Under the pieces are notes generated by a model. That model worked only from the letters and a program-made list of their open reading frames with translations. It had not been told where the DNA came from and did not search any database. Shown piece after piece: positions 38,564 through 49,091 of a stretch of 64,000 nt of DNA. Source of the stretch: Eutreptiella sp. 'Long Island Sound 2002'. Lineage: Eukaryota; Euglenozoa; Euglenophyceae; Eutreptiales; Eutreptiaceae. The translations under genes were made by a program, and so were the position numbers. The DNA is taken from NCBI GenBank assembly GCA_964036045.1, contig OZ038392.1:33369330-33433329 (forward strand). Reading direction: 5' to 3'. The number at the start of each line of letters is the position of its first letter. Position 1 is the stretch's first letter.

Positions 38564-39760
38564 GTGGCCGAAGCAGTACGACCTGCAAGCCATGCTGCTG
38601 GGCCGCTGTGGGGATATTCATCCGAGACTTCTCTTCGACGACACTGGCGGCAAGTCATGACCTCCAAGGCTGACATAGTGTGCCTTCAAGAAACACGGCT
38701 CACCGCAGCGGAACAGAGAGCCATGGCCGCACTGGCAGGCAAAATGGGATGGTGCGCGCTCTGGGGCGCGCCGCTCGATCATAACGGAGCGGGTGTATGG
38801 GACACAGGACCAGGCGGCGTGGGCATACTGTATCGCCCAGGCATGGTGATGCAGCTGGCGGCCCGCCCGGCGGATGATGAAGCCGTCCAGGCGCTGTGGG
38901 CGTCAGGGAGGTGGATGCATGCCCATCTGGCACATGCGGAGGGCCGCAGCATTCTCAACGTGCAAGTGGCCTATGGTATTGTGGCACAAAAACGCCCTAA
39001 TGCCCAGCTATGGAAAACGGTGTTGCGCTACACGGCCAGGCTGGGGATTTCCCCGCAGATAATATGTGCAGACTTCAATTGCCGACTCTCCGACGAGAAC
39101 GACATGCCGAGGGAAATGTTCACAGCATTGCGGAAGGGCCTGCTCGTGGACGTCATGAGGGCCCGTGCGGAGGCTCGGGGGCATCAGCCATGCCCGACCT
39201 ACCAGGGCGGCTCGGGCGCGGAAACCCGCATTGATGGGATCCTGACAGACCCCAGAGTGGCCTCCCTAGTGCACGAGGAAAGGGTAATTAAGAAGCCGGG
39301 GCTGCCGGGTCACTCTCTCTTGCGAGTGAGCATTAGCTTGGACATGGCGAACCAGAAGGTGACCAAGATCAGGAGCCTGGAGGACCCTGAGGAGCATAAC
39401 ATGCACACGGAGGAGTGCCAACGGCTGGCCTCAATTTTCTGGGACAGTGTGCGCAGACCCCGGAAAGCGGCCGCATGCGCCGAGGACGTCAACGAAATGT
39501 GGCACACGTGGACATGGGCGGCGGAAGAATTCCTGCTGATGGAGCTCGGGGAGGACAGCACCGTGGAGTCGGCGCTCCGCATGCATTGGCCGGGCCCCCC
39601 AGTGGTGAAGGCCGACCCGATGGAGCTAGAAAAACGGGGGTGGGGCACGTCGCGCACGGTGGCCACCACCAAGCTTTGCCCTAATAAGAAACTGCCCAGC
39701 GGGGCGCCAAAAGCCAGAGCCATTCGGATCATGGACGCGGTCAAAGGAGCGCTGAAGTAG
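38564..39760 (+). pseudogene. Element C ORF2, AP-type endonuclease part
   Basis: A 398-codon frame. Endonuclease motifs: ADIVCLQETRL (36-46, catalytic E43), GGVGILY (84-90), I-C-A-D-F-N-C (167-173), RIDGIL (222-227) and P-G-H-S (248-251). In the last, the usual Asp before His is Gly, which would weaken catalysis. The enzyme nicks target DNA to prime reverse transcription. The frame ends in TAG (39758-39760), yet the next codons continue in the same frame into the RT part, so this is one ORF interrupted by a stop. Confidence 0.8.
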
Positions 39761-41815
39761 GTGCTGCGGTATGTTCGGGCGCAGGAGCAAGCAGGCTTGA
39801 CAAGAGTGGGCGGGGGGCCCAGGGGGGTAGAGCAATGCTGGCTCTCTGCACACAGGGGCATGGACCAACTGCAACAGGAGCGACCCCCCGCCCTGGAGGG
39901 GATTGTGGTGCCTTCGCGAGACAGACTGAGCGATGCCCGGACGTTGGAGCAACTCGTGGCAACCCTAGAAGCGGCGGTACGAGCGCGAGCGCTGGCGGAG
40001 GAGAGGGCGCGAGTGCAGGCCTGGAGACAGTGGATAGATGAATCCTCGGCGACCTCGCCAGGGGTGGTATATCGATGGATCAGAGGAGCGGGGGACGCAG
40101 CCTTGCAAATGGTGCGGACCCCAAGCGGGGAGTTCACGGCGAACATTGCAGAAATGGATGCGGCCATCAGAGCGGCTTGGGCACCAGTGAACAGACGCTA
40201 TGAGGCGAACCCGGAGCCCTCTGTAGACAAGTTCATGAAGGAATACAGGCACCATGTGCGACACAGTGCGATGAAGGCCAGAATGCTCACGGGAGACGTA
40301 CTGCTGCAGCGGGCGCGCAAAATGGGGGTAAAAACGGCTAATGGCCTGGACCTCTGGTCAATTAGCCTGCTTAAGCGCCTCCCGGCGCCCTTCTGGGACG
40401 CGCTGGCGGAGCTACTGCGCATGGTGGAGCGCACAGGACAGTGGCCAGACAGGGTGGCAGAAGGCTTCACGTCGCTAGTGCCCAAAGGAGAAGGGGGGGG
40501 GGGCGACCCCATGAAGCCGCGGCCCCTGACAGTTCTCTCGCAAATCTACCGTATATGGGCAGGGGTCACAATGGAGGACGCACTGCAGTGGCAGGAGCAG
40601 TGGATACACCCCGAGGCGTACGGATTCCGCCCCCACCGGGGGGCCATAGACGCGGCGACGGTCCTCACTCTTTTGGTGGAGCTGGCACAGGCGCTCAAGA
40701 CGCCACTGGTGGGGGCAGGCACTGACTACACGAAGTGCTTCGACCTGATACCGCAAGCCATCTCGATGGCCCTAATGGAAGAGCAAGGAATCGATGAAGG
40801 AGTCCTCCGAGCGTTCAGCGGCATGTACCGGTAGCTGAGGCGCATGTTCAAGATCAAGGGCTGCTTGGGGGCCTGCTGGGCAGCCACGAATGGGGTGCTG
40901 CAAGGGTGCCCGCTCAGCGTGATAGTTATCAATGCCCTCACGACCACGTGGAAGCGCATCATCGATGACGTAGGAAAGCCAGTGGTGGTCACCACAAAGG
41001 AGATGCCGCCCGCACCAAAAGAGGACGAGATCCCCTCGTGCTACGGGACCAGCTATGGAACCGGTCTAGATCAGATATGGGTATGGAGGTGTGTACAGCC
41101 CTGCTGCTGCTGGGAGCAAGGCTGGGTGGTGGATGGCGAGCACGCCCCGCTGCCGAACCCGGACAACGGGGGGGACGTGCAGCCGCCAAGACGACCGGAT
41201 GGCTGCCGACCAGGGCTGCCCACGCCGGCCGAGAAAGTCTGGGAGCGTCTGGGCCTGCTGCCAATGCCCACTCCAGCTAGCACGGAGCACTCTAGGGCGT
41301 CGCTGCGGAGCCCCCCCCTGCAGGAGGACGAACTCGAGGTGTCCAGCGAGGAACCGGGCTCCCCGATCCTGCCCAAGAACCTTTTTGGCACAGATTCGCT
41401 GGACGGAGCAAGCGACAGCACGCACATGTCGGAGGAAGGATCAGTGGACGAAGAGGACGCGGCACCAGGATCACGGGCCACGATCTCAGCAGAAGGCTAC
41501 GCGGACGACACATATATGCTTACAGCGTACCTCTTGTCCCTGCTAGCGATGCTCGCGGCGACCAGCAAATGGCTGACGCTGACAGGACAGGAGGTGAACG
41601 CCTCAAAATCGCTGGCCTTCGCAGCAGCGCACTCAGCGCGAGGGCTCCGACTGCGCTGGAGGCGACACTGGATGGAGTACGCATACCCACCCAGCACGAG
41701 TTCAGGCAGCTGGGAGTGGGGGTGCGCACCGTGCCGCGACGTGGCGCAGGCCCGCTGCTGCACAAGCGCATCAAGGAAGGGAAGGCAGCCCTCCGGAAAA
41801 CCAGAACAATCCTAG
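39761..41815 (+). pseudogene. Element C ORF2, reverse transcriptase part
   Basis: Same frame as the endonuclease. Motifs: F-T-S-L-V-P-K, KPRPLTVLSQIYR (252-264 of the first section), AYGFRPHRGA (286-295), TDYTKCFD (321-328, motif A). TAG at 40832 follows, then GVLQGCPLS (motif B) at about 40895-40921 and GYADDTYM (motif C, YADD) at about 41495-41520. About 190 residues separate motifs B and C, far more than usual, and the insert is acidic and Ser/Pro-rich. The last part after about 41640 is in the wrong frame; the true continuation is the next entry. Confidence 0.8.
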
Positions 41816-42831
41816 GAGAGCTACAATGGCTGCCCAGAGACGACAGCCTGCCCGAGGCACACCGGCAAGCGTCTTTGGTGGAACTGGCGCTGGACTTCGA
41901 ATCGTACACAGGGAGACCTCTTCCCCCTACCCCTCAGACACAATTTAAGGGAGGGGAGATGTCGCTGCAAGAGAAGGGAAGAGTCCTACGGCTGGTGGTC
42001 AGTCTGCTGGGGAAGGCGGCGGGCAGGGAGTCCATTCTCCCGGCAGGCTTCACCAACAGGTGCCGTTCTCTGGTCCCGCTGGGGGCGGGCACCACGGCGG
42101 GGGTAAAAGGTAGGCCTATATTCACACGCCCAGCGGCGGTCTGGCATCACCTGCGCCGTATGCAGCAGTACAGCGCGAAGAGATGGGCCCAGCAGCAGCA
42201 GGCAAAGGTGGCACGACAGCAGAGCAAACGCCGGCGAGCACAGGGCGCGAAGGTGAAGTCGGCACCGGCGCAGCAGCCCCAGGAAGTGAAGTGCCCGGGC
42301 AAGGGAGGAGCGAAGCGCTCGGCGGGGGCGTACGCCAGCGACTTCTACGCGGGCCCGGTGCTCCCCCCGGGGACGAGGCGAGGCCCACGGTACTGTGTCA
42401 CCGAGGAGCCGGACTCTCCGGCAGGAGCGGCGCGCTGTGGCAGAACGGCGCTTTTCACCCCGCCGCAAAAGTGCGCGGTGGCGAGACGCCTTGAGCAGGG
42501 GCCGCGGCTGCCACGCCTTTGGGTCTGCGTGGCACACCAACACAGACAATGCGCATCCTGTGCAGCTGTGGGTCGGGGGGTGCGGCACTGCTGCGCCAGG
42601 GGACATGCCGGGCATCCGCGACCGACAATGCGGGGCCGACAGCGGGGGACACGAAGAGCGGAGGCTCACCCCCCTGGAGCGGGGGGCACACCGTCGGCGA
42701 AGAGACGCAGACAACAGCGGGGCCTGGACACGGGGCCGGGCCGGGTGCGGACACACAAGCGAGGAAGGGTGGATGCGACCCCCCCCCCCCCCCGCCAAGA
42801 GGAGGCGCTATACGCCGCCAGGCGCTGCTAG
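41640..42831 (+). pseudogene. Element C ORF2, C-terminal part after frameshift
   Basis: Continues the RT thumb (ALEATLDGVRIPTQHEFRQL, a pattern commonly following motif C), then a helical region and a strongly basic, Gln/Lys/Arg-rich stretch near 42180-42300. Further on the frame becomes Cys/His/Arg-rich (C-V-A-H-Q-H-R-Q-C-A-S-C), possibly a decayed zinc finger, and ends with TAG at 42829. No RNase H motif could be recognised. Confidence 0.55.
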
Positions 42832-42862
42832 GCACGGGAGAGCAGGGACCGAGGTGACATAA

Positions 42863-43051
42863 CCCCCAAGCCCCAGAGGTTCTGGCTCAGGTGAGGCCCC
42901 CTACCGCGACCCGAGCAGGCACCAGAGGCAGCTCCACAGCCCGTCAGGGCTGTAGTTTTTTTGTCTTTTTCAAGCTGGCGCCTCAGGTGACCGCTGGGGC
43001 CCTGGACCCATGCGGGCCTCCCTCTTTAATATTGTTCTACCCTACACACAT

Positions 43052-43085
<34 letters not shown>

Positions 43086-43790
43086 GCACACACACACACA
43101 CACACACACCGCGGCACACCGCGCCAAAAGAAAGAGCTCCCCTGCCACAATTGGTGGTCAGCAGTCAGCCAACCCAAACTTGATTTCAGGCTTCCCTTGT
43201 TGTTGGTTACCTGAATGCCCCGGCAAGACCCCAGGCTGCTGCCCAGTGCCGGCGTTGCCCTGCGGAGGGTCCCTCTGGAATCCCCCTTCCGTAGCCCTCT
43301 GGATGATGGAGCATCGCGTTTCAGGCTGGAGCCAGCGCACAACTTTTCGGCAAGTTTTCAGACCTTGGCACCAGCTCTACATCTGACCCTCTCCCCCGTA
43401 CGGTGACGCGTGATTTTGCCCCCCAGGGCTCCTTTTGGCAATTCAGCACCACTGGGCACCCCCTCCCCCTTAAAAGATCGGGCCAAATTTTCTTCCGGGC
43501 CTTCGGCCAATCTAAAATTCTCTCGTCGGTGCCAATTAGTTTAGACCAAACCTTCGGCGCCTCTAAAAACTCAGGGGGGGAGGGGGGCTGGACCCACCCA
43601 CACCCCCACATCCCCGTTTAAAACCAGCCATGGTGCCCCCCCGCTCCCCTTTTCCTGACCCCCCCCTCCTCCCCAACCCGCGCGACCCCTCATCTCCCCT
43701 GCCATCGCTGATGTTGCGTGGTAATGCGTCTCCACTGCTGGTGTGAGTGCTCCTGGTTCTCGCCCTCACTTGCACTGCCCGTTTCCTCAG
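42863..43790. other. Gene-free stretch with CA microsatellite
   Basis: A CA run lies at 43046-43109 and palindromic CCTTCGGC words near 43500-43560. The last 50 bases before 43791 are pyrimidine-rich, as expected upstream of an acceptor. Confidence 0.5.
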
Positions 43791-44264
43791 GCTCCCTCCG
43801 AATCAGCGGCTGCAGCCGCACCGACGGCGGCAAGTCCACCCGATGGCCATGGGGACGGCTACGAGTACCACCAGCAGGACTACGGGGCGTACGAGGGGTA
43901 CGAGGGGGAGGGGGCGCAGCAGTGGGAGGGGCAGCAGTGGGAGGGGCAGCAGTGGGAGGGGCACGAGGCGAAGGGCGAGGAGCACTGGGAAGGGCAAGCG
44001 GGGGCGGGGGAGGAGGGGCAGCACTGGGAGGGGGAGGAGTGGGAGGGGCAGGAGGGCTGGGAGGGGGAGCAGCACTGGGAGGGGGAATGGGACGGGCAGG
44101 AGGGGGATTGGGCGGGGCAGGAGGGCTGGGAGGGCCAGGGGTACGAGGGCGAGGGGGCGGGCGACTGGCAGCAGCAGCAGCCGGTGCAGCAGCCGGCCCC
44201 GGTGCCCGAGCCTGCCCCGGCCGTGCCTCCTCCGGGGCCAAAAAAGGGAAAGAAGGCGGATTAA
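43791..44264 (+). CDS. Terminal exon of Trp/Glu/Gly/Gln-repeat protein
   Basis: Acceptor GTTTCCTCAG (to 43790) opens a phase-0 frame of 157 codons ending in TAA at 44262-44264. It starts APSESAAAAAPTAASP, then runs through an aromatic, acidic repeat based on Q-Q-W-E-G and similar units (about residues 40-125), a Gln/Pro segment and a basic end GPKKGKKAD. The repeat differs from the pure tandem arrays in that the DNA repeat is loose while the amino-acid pattern is kept, which argues for coding. Upstream exons are not identified. Likely a disordered or scaffold-like host protein; function unknown. Confidence 0.5.
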   Translation, partial: APSESAAAAAPTAASPPDGHGDGYEYHQQDYGAYEGYEGEGAQQWEGQQWEGQQWEGHEAKGEEHWEGQAGAGEEGQHWEGEEWEGQEGWEGEQHWEGEWDGQEGDWAGQEGWEGQGYEGEGAGDWQQQQPVQQPAPVPEPAPAVPPPGPKKGKKAD

Positions 44265-47200
44265 GTGGCCAAGCGCAAGGGCGGGGGTGACGGCGACTGC
44301 CTCCTCTCAAACGGTGACTCATGATTTCTTGTCCATCTGCCACTTCAGATGTCGCAGAGCGCACCCCCCGACTTTCTCGGTCGTGGTGGGGCTGCAGGTG
44401 CAGCTGCCGGGCCGGCGCCGGCGAGGGAGCGGATGCCGCGGGGGGGGGGGGGGGGCGAGGGGCAATGGGGAGCAGCGGGGCTGCCGTTCCCCTCTGACCC
44501 ACAAAACCGTCCCGGTCCTCCCGGTACAGCGCCGGGCTCCGTGTGATGGGCCGTGGGTCCCGGTTTGCGAACGATTCTTGTGCCAAAGGGTCTGGCCCGG
44601 TGGTCCACAAAGCCGGGGGCATGCCGCCTCCGCACCCGGGGGTCTCACGGCCCCGAAGGCGTCGGATTGTTCGCTCTTCGTTGGCCGAGGACCGCGTGGG
44701 GATGGCGGGTGGTGGATGTCGGACGGTGCACGGCGCTGCACCACTTGTCATGCCCCGGGGGCGTGCCAGGGGGGCACCAATGATCGAGTGGTCCCCCGGG
44801 AGTTGCTGCCCGTCATCTGTGCTGCTCTCCAAACCCCCTGCCATTGGGTCCTCTGTGCAGTGGCACCAATTGGCTTTGCCCCGGGGCACACGCGGTGGAC
44901 AGCAACTCTGACCTGCCCAGTGCTCAGCACTGTACCCCCCCCCCCCCCCTTGTGCTAACACAGGCTTGTCCAAACACGGAGACCCCGTGTTTCCGCACTT
45001 TTGGTCCTTTTCTTGAACCGTCGTTTTTGCGGTTCTGATCCAATAGAGAACGTGGTTTATGGCTTTGTGCAGGATGCAGGAAGGGTCAATATGGGTGACA
45101 AAGTGTTGCTACAGCTATAATTACATGTGCTCTTGTACTCTGGGGTGTATGCCGGTCTGTTGGACACTCTTTCATAGTCATGAACAATTGGTTGGGCTAT
45201 GCCTGCAACTTGTGTTCCGCAGTACGTGCCGCGCGCTAACACGGGCTTGTCCAAACACGGGGAACTCGTGTTTCCACACTTTTGGTCCTGGAACCAGGAA
45301 CTGGCCCGTGTTTGCGCAAGGGGGGGGGGGGTACCGATTTTGGAAGGGGCGTTGGTGGGTGAGGGAGTGAGGGACGGGTGTGGGTTGTGCTGGTCGGCCG
45401 ATCAGGTTGTGCCCCCGATGTTGCATTCCGTCGAATGCCGATGCAATGCTCTGAACCCGCCGAAGGCTGCGGGCCTGTGGGGGTGCGCAGCAACGCGGCG
45501 TTGTCTATGTGCCGTCTCCGTCCGATCGTGGCCTTCCTTGAGGGAGGCGGGGGGTCCAGGTTGTCTTCGTGTTGCATTCTTTGGGACAGAACGAGACCCA
45601 TGATCTTCTGGGCCACTGACGAGCCATCTTCTTCCTGCGCTTTTTGTGCTGGCCGCCTCTTGTGCGCACGTGCAATAGCCCAGGCCTCCTCCGGGGGGGC
45701 GGGGGGGGGGGGCAGTCAGCCGCAGCATGTTTTTTCAGTTTGGAAAGTGAAGACCGCGCATTCTGAGTTATGATGCAGCCTCAACCCCCGGCTGTGGCTG
45801 AATGTGAGGACTGTCAGCACTGGCGGGGGAGTGACCGCCAACAAGGGCAGTGGGGCAGACATTCCACTGTCACCCACAACACACACACACCCGCGCGCGC
45901 GGTCGCTGAGGGCTCCAGACAGGGGCCCCGACACCAGGTCTGCTTTCCTTTGCAACAAGCGCTGCCTGACGACCCAACCCTGACTATGTCAGTCGTGGTT
46001 CTGTGAGCGGCACCGGCAGGCCCAACGCCCAGTGTGTGCCGCTATTGGCAGAGGCGTCCGCAATTGCTGCCCAGGGACACAGACGATACCCACGGACGCC
46101 CCATGGGGGTCCGGTGCAGGCCCAGACCTCTGGGCCAACAGACTCCAGAGGGGGGGGGGGGGGCGGCGCCAGCACCCAAGCGCTGCAGGATGTCCAAGCC
46201 GCCTTCGCCGCCACGAAGGCCAGCAGAATATTCTAAACGAGGGAGGGTGGGTGACTGGGTGTGCCCCCATCGCAGCCCCCTAAGCAGCGCTGCCTCACAG
46301 GACAGCAGGTGGGACCGCAGGGCCGTGCAGGAACGAAGCGCACCTCAGCTTACCGCTTCCAATAGCCACGGCGAGGGGCCCCATTGATGGACCGGTCGAG
46401 CAACTCCGAATAACGGGCCCCTAATCAACGCTCCCTGACCCAGAGGCCCATATGGGCTTCCCTCTGTACTATGGTGTTTCGCCCACAACGCTTACGCACA
46501 CACACACACACACACCAGTGTGTACGCCCGCAAGTGCCAACCCGGCCTTTGTGGCACCCTGCCCCTCCCTGTACGCCCCTTTCCCCCCCCAGATCACACA
46601 CCGCCCAGCCACAAAGCACAAGTGCGTTGGACCAGATTACTGACCAGAAAACCCGCTCCACTTTCATGCCCCCCACTGAGGGCACGGGTCACATCTCCAC
46701 CAGCAGCACCAAAGGGCAAATTGCCTGCAATGCAGCGCACACCCGATGTATCACGCAGTGGTCCAGAGCGACCTGGTCCCGCACTGCAAGACCCACATTC
46801 GAAGTGTTGTAGAGCACCCTCCAAACCTCTTATCAATGCTTGTGATGCTGCCGGTGCCCACAGGGGCCGTGCTGCTGCAACGGTGAGCAGTGGGACCGAC
46901 ATTCCACTCTGACCCACAACGCTACGCTTTTCCTCCTCCGCCCCAACCCAGACCCAAAAAAAAAAGGGGCTTTGAACAACCGCAGCCGGTCGCACAGAAG
47001 GCCTGGCATTCATGCCGTTTGGCCTGCACAGTGACCAGCCAGCACACCCGTGTGGAACACCCGCCTCCATCACCACTAACCAACAGATGCCTTGTGGCCT
47101 AGTCCCTTTAACTATTGACCTTGGGTTGGGTAGTGATTGGGATTTTGAGCCTGTTGCATGCAGTCATCTAAGGAGTGCGTTGCGACCACCGGATGTTGCG

Positions 47201-47759
47201 GCCAGGGATGGTGCTGGCAGTTCGAGTGGCAGAATGCATTGCAAATGGGTATCGTGGACGACTGCAATTTCGCTGCAATGATCTTCATTGTACAGTCCAT
47301 CGGGAAGAGTTGAGGAGTTCAATACGCTGTCCCACACCGAAGAGGATGTTAGCAAGTCATGGACTGGGTTGAGTGGCGCAGACAGTTGAGCACACTGGAA
47401 ACGAATCCCCCCCCGTCCATGCACTTGTTGGAGCGTAGTTTTGGTACTGTTGTTTTGAGTGATTGTTTTGCAGTCTGAATCATATGCCATTAGTGCTTTT
47501 CTGCTGCTTCTTTTCAGCACTACCGTGCCTGCGTGTGCATGAATCAGAGTTCGGGGGGGGGGGGGGGGATTGTGCCAGGGGAGAATTGCGCGGGGAAATC
47601 ACCTCGAAGATTTTTGCCGCCAAGACAGGTGGCGAAAGCTTCCCCTGGCGAAATTTCGGCGTAACAGTTCCATCCTTCACCACAGCTGCAGGCATTGTGT
47701 TTCCCGAGAAGGGCCAGGCGTGATTACGACCGCGCCTGAGCCCCCCATTTCTTGCGCAG
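44265..47759. other. Gene-free stretch with dispersed palindromes
   Basis: No supported gene. A 60-bp dispersed repeat (GGCTTGTCCAAACACGG ... CGTGTTTCC.CACTTTTGGTCC) appears at about 44961-45012 and 45243-45290 and can fold on AAACACG/CGTGTTT. G runs lie at 45319-45330, 45706-45712, 46151-46163 and 47554-47569, and a CA run at 46496-46514. Some acceptor-like TTTTCAG and TTTTGCAG sites exist, but no frame supports an exon. Confidence 0.45.
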
Positions 47760-48563
47760 ATGCCTGAATCTGACGATCTCTTGGAAAACACAGTTCTGGG
47801 ACCATGTTGTGGCAATGTGTTAAAATTTGGACTCTCTGTCTGGTGCATGTCTTGTTGTTTTGTTGCAGTCATTTGGGCTTATGGCACTTGGAGCTTTGGG
47901 GATTTCAAGGCTGGCGAAATTTTCCCCTGGCGAAACCCCCCCCCCCCCCGTGCCCAAGAACTGCCTTGCGCAAGAACCGCCCCCGGGTTCCGCGGTCGAA
48001 TTCTCGCACCACTTTTTTTTACCACGGTATTGGGTTTTTCATGGTTCTGGTGGATGCAGGACAGCTATTCGGGTGTGCACGACAACATTTCATGTGTGTT
48101 GCTACGGGTCCCCCCATCACGGGGGACCCTATCAGTCAGTCACATGGTCAGTGGAACAGACACAGACTCAGATTCAGATTCAGATGCAGATTCTTCCAGT
48201 GACTCAGGGTCAGAGCTTGGGGATGTCTTTGACTCTGATGACAGTTCTGACTCTGACGGGGCAGGTGATGGTGCTTCTGCGAATGACCAATGTGTGGATA
48301 TCATCTGTGCAAAGGCAGCCAGGGGTGTCTGGGGCTTGGCACATGTCTTCAACAACAAGCTGTTTTTCATAAGGGACATCATGGATGATGATGCAGTCCC
48401 CAAGCATTTTAACGTCCCAGAACCCAAGCCTAAGCTGAAGCCTAAGCCAGCTCCAAAGCCCAACGCAGCACCGAAGCCTGGCCCCAGGGGGCAGCGCAGA
48501 CAGGAATTCAGGATGGTTCATCACAGGAAGAAGGGTTTCACGTCCGAACCAGTTGAACATTAG
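47760..48563 (+). CDS. ORF with acidic and Lys/Pro-repeat regions, unknown
   Basis: A 267-codon frame whose ATG directly follows an acceptor-like TTTCTTGCGCAG. The first 120 residues run through dispersed-repeat DNA (two TTCCCCTGGCGAAA-like pieces) and are doubtful. The last 145 are more convincing: an Asp/Ser stretch (about 133-170), a folded-looking block (DQCVDIICAKAARGVWGL, HVFNNKLFFIRDIMDDD), a Lys/Pro ladder (KPKLKPKPAPKP) and a basic end, stop TAG at 48561. It may be the final exon of a nuclear protein with acidic and basic tails. Family not recognised. Confidence 0.35.
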   Translation: MPESDDLLENTVLGPCCGNVLKFGLSVWCMSCCFVAVIWAYGTWSFGDFKAGEIFPWRNPPPPRAQELPCARTAPGFRGRILAPLFFTTVLGFSWFWWMQDSYSGVHDNISCVLLRVPPSRGTLSVSHMVSGTDTDSDSDSDADSSSDSGSELGDVFDSDDSSDSDGAGDGASANDQCVDIICAKAARGVWGLAHVFNNKLFFIRDIMDDDAVPKHFNVPEPKPKLKPKPAPKPNAAPKPGPRGQRRQEFRMVHHRKKGFTSEPVEH

Positions 48564-49091
48564 ATCATTGCATGCACGTTGGAAGGCACACTACAGCCCA
48601 GACAGCTGAGATTCACTCCTTTGGTGTTCATTTGTCAATGTGGTTAACTGTGGGAAAGGAGAGGCCGCGCATACGCCGGCGCAACGTGCCGGAAAAAAAT
48701 TTTCCGTAGTACGGGGCTGCCCACGGTCATGCGCAAGAACCAACCCCTGGTTCCGCGGTCGAATTTTTGGGGAAAAGCCCCGGGTGGGTCGCCGGGCCCG
48801 GGTCCTTTACACCGACCCCCCACCCTCCCTGGAAATTGGCACCGAAGTGCCGGACCATCGGCGCCAAAGGCGCCCTAAGGCAAATTTGCTTGAACCGCTG
48901 GATGGTCAAAAAATGGGTTTTACCCTATGTGTCTATACTCAAAATACTCATTTTTTTCGGAGAACCCAATGATGGATGAAAACCAATTTGGACCAAGGGG
49001 GCGCCTCAAGCGTAGTGCGCGCGCAGTGCAACTATTTGGGCGTCTGGCCGTACTAGATACCCATACTTTGAGATACTAGGGGCCCCTAGGG
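48564..49091. other. Gene-free stretch with dispersed repeat
   Basis: Carries GCGCAAGAACC..CCCCTGGTTCCGCGGTC (about 48731-48762), also present at about 47969-47999 and 52050-52080. A GGCGCCAAAGGCGCC palindrome lies near 48860. Confidence 0.55.

Larger units (their letters stand above)
36303..42862 (+). mobile_element. Non-LTR retrotransposon C, degenerate
   Basis: Plus-strand element recognisable from ORF1 (36403) through endonuclease (38564), reverse transcriptase (39761-41640) and a basic C-terminal region (to 42831). It differs from A and B in sequence and lacks a clear RNase H. It is broken by in-frame TAG codons at 37684, 39758 and 40832 and by frameshifts near 37.85 and 41.64 kb. G+C is well above the flanks, so the ends are near 36.3 and 42.9 kb, but no target duplication or tail was identified. 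Confidence 0.82.

Noticed and set aside
37684-40834. Alternative genetic code with TAG as glutamine
   Set aside because: Element B uses ordinary codons and TAA stops, and the only extra in-frame TAGs are in element C, which also has frameshifts. Decay explains it more simply.
43803-44075. Minus-strand Leu/Pro frame opposite the W-E-G repeat exon
   Set aside because: Shadow of the plus-strand repeat; low-complexity translation without splice or start support.
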